64,000 nucleotides of DNA from Variovorax sp. OV700. GTDB taxonomy: Bacteria; Pseudomonadota; Gammaproteobacteria; Burkholderiales; Burkholderiaceae_C. The notes beneath the pieces were generated by a model. That model saw nothing but the letters and a program-made list of their open reading frames with translations, was not told where the DNA came from and did not search any database. Position numbers and translations under genes: made by a program. Below are positions 60,950-64,000 of the stretch, one piece after another; positions within the stretch are counted from its first letter, which is position 1; every line of letters begins with the position of its first letter. The stretch spans positions 1-64,000 of the forward strand of contig NZ_FNDR01000017.1 in assembly GCF_900099805.1 (NCBI RefSeq), read 5' to 3'.

Positions 60950-61483
60950 GTGCAGAGCAAGAAGTCCGGGGTCAAGCCGGTGCAACGTGTAATCAAGAAG
61001 TACCCCAACCGAAGGCTCTACGATACCGAGACATCCACGTACATCACCCTGACCGAGGTGAAGCAACTGGTCATACAGAACGCTCAGTTCGTGGTGCGCG
61101 ATGCCAAGAGCGGTGATGACCTCACGCGAAGCATCCTGCTGCAGATCATTCTCGAAGAAGAAGCGGGTGGCGCGCCGATGTTCACCGAGCAGGTGCTGTC
61201 CAACATCATCCGCTTCTACGGACAGGCGATGCAGGGCTACATGGGCCCGTATCTCGAGAAGAACATCCAGGCCATGACCGAAGTGCAGGCCCAGCTCGCC
61301 GACAAGGCCGAAGGGCTCACGCCCGAGATGTGGTCGCGCTTCATGACCTTGCAGTCGCCGGTGCTCCAGGGGCTGATGGGCAACTACGTCGAGCAGTCCA
61401 AGAACGTGTTCCTGCAAATGCAGGAACAGATGCAGAAGAACACCGAGCAGGTTCTGGGCGCATTCGGCATCAAACGTCCCTGA
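60950..61483 (+). CDS. phaR: Polyhydroxyalkanoate synthesis repressor PhaR
   Basis: PhaR represses phasin (and itself) until nascent PHB granules titrate it away. The 177-residue protein has the PHA-accumulation regulator DNA-binding domain at the N-terminus ('RVIKKYPNRRLYDTETSTYI', about 13-32) and a PHB-binding, amphipathic region ('QGLMGNYVEQSKNVFLQMQEQMQ') near the end. The GTG start at 60950 is chosen because AAGGAG lies 6 nt upstream; the ATG at 60923 has no site. Confidence 0.95.
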   Translation: MQSKKSGVKPVQRVIKKYPNRRLYDTETSTYITLTEVKQLVIQNAQFVVRDAKSGDDLTRSILLQIILEEEAGGAPMFTEQVLSNIIRFYGQAMQGYMGPYLEKNIQAMTEVQAQLADKAEGLTPEMWSRFMTLQSPVLQGLMGNYVEQSKNVFLQMQEQMQKNTEQVLGAFGIKRP

Positions 61484-61522
61484 AATCCCGGTCCCGGCCG
61501 ATAGCTGGGACAATAGGGGCAT

Positions 61523-62929
61523 ATGAGCGAAGTTGCCTCCCCTGAACGTACGGCCACGCCGGCTGCCCCCAAAGTCGGCTTCGTGAGCCTGGGCTGTCCC
61601 AAGGCCCTGACCGATTCCGAACTGATCCTGACCCGCCTGAGTGCCGAGGGCTACCAGACGTCCAAGACCTTCGAAGGGGCCGACCTGGTGATCGTCAACA
61701 CCTGCGGCTTCATCGACGATGCCGTGAAGGAGAGCCTGGACACCATCGGCGAGGCATTGGCTGAAAACGGCCGCGTCATCGTCACGGGTTGCCTGGGCGC
61801 CAAGACGGGCGACCAGGGCGGCAACCTGGTGCGGCAGATGCACCCCAGCGTGCTGGCCGTGACTGGTCCGCACGCCACGCAAGAGGTCATGGATGCGGTC
61901 CACGCGAACCTACCCAAGCCGCACGATCCCTTCATCGACCTGGTGCCCAACACCTTCGGCATCGCAGGCCTCAAGCTCACGCCGCGGCACTATGCGTATC
62001 TGAAGATCAGCGAAGGCTGCAATCACCGCTGCACCTTCTGCATCATTCCGTCGATGCGTGGCGACCTGGTGTCGCGTCCTGTCGGCGACGTGCTCGGCGA
62101 GGCCAAGGCCCTGTTCGAAGGCGGCGTGAGAGAACTGCTGGTCATCAGCCAGGACACCTCGGCCTATGGCGTCGACGTCAAGTACCGCACTGGTTTCTGG
62201 GACGGCAAGCCGGTCAAGACACGCATGCTCGAACTGGTTCGCACGCTGGGCGAAATCGCGGAGCCCTATGGCGCCTGGGTGCGCCTGCACTACGTGTACC
62301 CGTATCCGAGCGTGGACGAGATCATTCCGTTGATGGCAAGCGGGCAGGTGCTGCCTTACCTCGACGTGCCGCTGCAGCACAGCCACCCCGACGTGCTCAA
62401 GCGCATGAAGCGGCCGGCCAGCGGCGAGAAGAACCTGGAGCGCCTCGCGCGTTGGCGCGAGGTCTGTCCAGAGCTCGTGATCCGCAGCACATTCATTGCC
62501 GGCTTTCCGGGCGAAACCGAGCAAGAGTTCGAGCATCTGCTCGACTTCATCCGCGAGGCGCAGATCGACCGGGCAGGTTGCTTTGCATACAGCCCCGTCG
62601 AAGGCGCCACGGCCAACGACATTCCCGGCATGCTGCCGCCGGCAGAGCGCGAAGCGCGCCGCGCCCGGTTCATGGAAGTGGCGGAGGCGGTGTCGATCGC
62701 CAAGCTGCGCCAGCGCATCGGTGCAACCATGCAGGTGCTCGTCGATTCCGCGCCGGGCATGGGCCGAAAGGGCGGCGTGGGCCGCACCTACGCCGACGCG
62801 CCCGAGATCGACGGCACCGTGCGCCTGCTGCCGCCCGAGAAAATCAGCAAGACGCTCAAGGTGGGTGAATTCACCAAGGCCCGCATCGTGGGTGCCGAGG
62901 GCCACGACCTGATTGCGCTGCCGATCTGA
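61523..62929 (+). CDS. rimO: Ribosomal protein S12 methylthiotransferase RimO
   Basis: RimO is a radical-SAM enzyme that methylthiolates an Asp of ribosomal protein S12. The 468-residue protein has the N-terminal UPF0004 domain with three Fe-S cysteines ('SLGCPKALTDSE' Cys25, 'NTCGFID', 'TGCLG'). The radical-SAM motif 'CNHRCTFC' is near residue 166, with a C-terminal TRAM domain (about 400-468). 'GCPKALTDSE' distinguishes RimO from MiaB. Confidence 0.96.
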   Translation: MSEVASPERTATPAAPKVGFVSLGCPKALTDSELILTRLSAEGYQTSKTFEGADLVIVNTCGFIDDAVKESLDTIGEALAENGRVIVTGCLGAKTGDQGGNLVRQMHPSVLAVTGPHATQEVMDAVHANLPKPHDPFIDLVPNTFGIAGLKLTPRHYAYLKISEGCNHRCTFCIIPSMRGDLVSRPVGDVLGEAKALFEGGVRELLVISQDTSAYGVDVKYRTGFWDGKPVKTRMLELVRTLGEIAEPYGAWVRLHYVYPYPSVDEIIPLMASGQVLPYLDVPLQHSHPDVLKRMKRPASGEKNLERLARWREVCPELVIRSTFIAGFPGETEQEFEHLLDFIREAQIDRAGCFAYSPVEGATANDIPGMLPPAEREARRARFMEVAEAVSIAKLRQRIGATMQVLVDSAPGMGRKGGVGRTYADAPEIDGTVRLLPPEKISKTLKVGEFTKARIVGAEGHDLIALPI

Positions 62930-62943
62930 GATCCGCCAAATGG

Positions 62944-62970
62944 AAAAGCCCGCATGAAGCGGGCTTTTCT
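62944..62970. terminator. Bidirectional intrinsic terminator after rimO
   Basis: AAAAGCCCGC-ATGAA-GCGGGCTTTT forms a perfect 10-bp stem with a 5-nt loop and flanking A and T runs. It can end rimO transcripts on the + strand and the small-peptide transcript on the minus strand. Confidence 0.92.
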
Positions 62971-63007
62971 AAAGGGCTCGATCAGGGCTGGCAAGGCCCG
63001 GTTGTTC

Positions 63008-63094
63008 CTAGTCATCCGAACGCGAGATGACCAGAAGACTCATGAACAACGCTCCAAGAAACATGCCGGCTATCAAAGTAAATGCTGCGACCAC
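63008..63094 (-). CDS. 28-residue single-span membrane peptide
   Basis: A GTG at 63094 is preceded by a perfect AAGGAG (63106-63101) with 6-nt spacing and opens a 28-codon frame ending TAG. The product has a hydrophobic helix over residues 3-22 (two Gly-x-x-x-Gly-like small-residue positions, 'IAGMFLGALF') and a polar tail 'SRSDD'. This layout fits a real small membrane protein missed by length cut-offs; it recalls DUF3789-type peptides. A terminator lies beyond its stop (62970-62944). Confidence 0.6.
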   Translation of the reverse strand: MVAAFTLIAGMFLGALFMSLLVISRSDD

Positions 63095-63254
63095 GATGGG
63101 CTCCTTAAGTTTGAATGATCAAACCAAAGGTAACATTTTTCGTCGTTATGAGGTTACTTTTTGAAGCATTTTGAATGGAGGAGCGTGACTTTTGCCACGA
63201 CTTTGCCATTTGCAAACACGTGCTCAGGCACCTGGGTGCCGCCCCCAACGATCG

Positions 63255-63533
63255 CTAGAAGGGTAGCGCTTCGCCAGCGTCCGGCTCGTGCGCTGGATAG
63301 AGGTATTTGGAGTACTCGCCCGACTTGCCGTACAGCCGTGCGGCAAGTGCCACCGGGTCATCCTTGCCGTGCTTTTCATAAAGCGCGGGTCCCCAAATGA
63401 TGAATCCATCGATGCTGAGCCGATGAGGCGCGGGTTCGATCGCCTTCCATGCGTGGGCGAATTTCGAGATCCAAGCCAAGGCTTGTACCAAGGCATGGTT
63501 GCGTGGAAAAGGGGTTTCTTCAGGCTTGGACAT
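63255..63533 (-). CDS. Small protein of unknown function under a LexA box
   Basis: This 92-residue cytoplasmic protein is rich in aromatic residues ('LAWISKFAHAWKAIEP', 'DGFIIWGPALYEKHG', 'SGEYSKYLYPAH'). No known domain is recognised. The start at 63533 is chosen because AAGGAT lies about 7 nt upstream; the longer frame would cross the regulatory site. A perfect LexA box lies 24 bp before the ATG, so DNA-damage induction is likely. Confidence 0.72.
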   Translation of the reverse strand: MSKPEETPFPRNHALVQALAWISKFAHAWKAIEPAPHRLSIDGFIIWGPALYEKHGKDDPVALAARLYGKSGEYSKYLYPAHEPDAGEALPF

Positions 63534-63556
63534 GGCGGTTATCCTTTGTGAAAAGA

Positions 63557-63572
63557 CTGTATAAATGTACAG
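63557..63572. promoter_or_regulatory. LexA (SOS) box
   Basis: CTGT-ATAAATGT-ACAG matches the CTGT-N8-ACAG consensus of E. coli and many beta-/gammaproteobacterial LexA proteins exactly, with an AT-rich core. It sits in an AT-rich island upstream of the 92-residue protein on the minus strand, in normal promoter range. A TTGAAA hexamer (minus strand, 63581-63576) lies next to it as a possible -35. Confidence 0.75.
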
Positions 63573-63606
63573 TAATTTCAAAGCCTGTCCAGCTTGCCGA
63601 GTGGAC

Positions 63607-63999
63607 TTAGCCGTGCCTGTTGAACCACGCCCAGAGAGCAACGCTCACGCCAACCCAGATGCCAACAATGATCACTGCGCCGGCGATGCTTCGGGGCTTG
63701 CTGCCTTGTTCTTTCATCCATTTGTCGGCTTGCGCGCGGCATTCATCGAGCACGGCAGCCGGAATGAGCCGGATGTTCAGCCAGATGAGGGCAGGCAGCA
63801 GCAGGGCATCGTCGACGTAGCCGAGGACCGGAATGAAATCAGGTATGAGATCGATCGGGCTCAGCGCGTAGGCGACGACAAAGGCGGCAAGCGCCTTGGC
63901 AAACCAGGGCGTGCCGGGGTGTCGATAGGCAAACCAGAGTGTGACGGCGTCGCGCTTGATGCGCGACGCCCACAGTTTGATGCTTTGAAAAATGGCCAT
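63607..63999 (-). CDS. DUF1232 (YkvA-like) membrane protein
   Basis: This 130-residue protein contains the DUF1232 core 'ALSPIDLIPDFIPVLGYVDD' near residues 45-64, a hydrophobic hairpin typical of YkvA-like proteins. A C-terminal transmembrane helix (about 104-126) follows. The function is unknown. It is complete in the window, starting one base from the edge, and ends 34 bp upstream of the LexA box of the next gene. Confidence 0.88.
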   Translation of the reverse strand: MAIFQSIKLWASRIKRDAVTLWFAYRHPGTPWFAKALAAFVVAYALSPIDLIPDFIPVLGYVDDALLLPALIWLNIRLIPAAVLDECRAQADKWMKEQGSKPRSIAGAVIIVGIWVGVSVALWAWFNRHG

Positions 64000-64000
64000 G

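Noticed and set aside
63161..63400. Plus-strand frame of 79 codons opposite the SOS-box gene
   Set aside because: It starts at a TTG in an AT-rich stretch and then runs antisense to the better-supported minus-strand gene; composition is not protein-like.
1..64000. CRISPR arrays, insertion sequences, prophage or integrative elements
   Set aside because: No regularly spaced repeats, transposase or integrase motifs, tRNA-nested attachment duplications or phage genes were seen on either strand.

Overview
The window is a high-GC, densely coded piece of chromosome from a betaproteobacterium. The best fit is Burkholderiales, family Comamonadaceae, of a Variovorax-like type; this is inferred from gene content, since no search could be run. 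Supporting features are a Bug-type solute-binding protein, a TIGR04438-like Trp-rich small protein, PhaR, 6S RNA beside zapA, and a late cobalamin cluster behind a B12 riboswitch. I found no insertion sequence, phage gene, CRISPR array or rRNA. One tRNA (Val-GAC) is present. Most genes are intact core or catabolic genes joined by 4-nt ATGA overlaps.

Layout. 0-6 kb: the end of an unknown gene, small membrane or secreted proteins (LapA-like, cytochrome c, Trp-rich, DUF3592), ilvD divergent from a LysR gene, and lgt. 6-11.6 kb: a malonate (mat) operon made of a GntR regulator with a palindromic operator, an 18-codon linker ORF, malonyl-CoA decarboxylase, a Bug binding protein, a crotonase and malonyl-CoA synthetase. 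11.6-16.4 kb: a serine hydrolase and an aldoxime-to-nitrile-to-acid module (heme aldoxime dehydratase and nitrilase) divergent from an AraC regulator. 16.4-18.6 kb: a universal stress protein, a TauE/SafE exporter, 6S RNA with a strong terminator, zapA and a ZapB-like gene.

18.7-27.6 kb: a cobalamin riboswitch, then btuB-cobU-btuF-btuC-btuD-cobO-bluB-cbiB-cobD. 27.6-37.5 kb: lrgAB, osmC, a LysR gene, an alpha/beta hydrolase lacking its catalytic Ser and His, and a complete RND efflux operon. 37.6-41.4 kb: the rest of the cobalamin set, cobQ-cobT-cobS-cobC. Together the two cob blocks cover uptake, corrinoid adenosylation, DMB synthesis and lower-loop assembly. No corrin-ring synthesis genes are present, which suggests salvage or completion of imported corrinoids, unless ring genes lie elsewhere.

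41.4-52.6 kb: AraC, a short-chain dehydrogenase, nth, an aminotransferase, small conserved proteins, an mfd-serB-dehydrogenase operon, and ispD-ispF. 52.6-56.1 kb: an EnvZ/OmpR-type two-component system and two exported proteins. 56.1-62.9 kb: 3-hydroxybutyrate dehydrogenase divergent from an alpha/beta hydrolase and relA, then tRNA-Val, a zinc-ribbon protein, phaR and rimO. 63-64 kb: an unannotated 28-residue membrane peptide, a 92-residue protein with a perfect LexA box in front of it, and a DUF1232 protein.

No plainly unprecedented system was found. The items most worth a second look are the SOS-box small protein, the catalytically dead hydrolase beside the RND pump, the coupled 18-codon ORF in the mat operon, the 6S/terminator/tauE arrangement, and the 28-residue membrane peptide.
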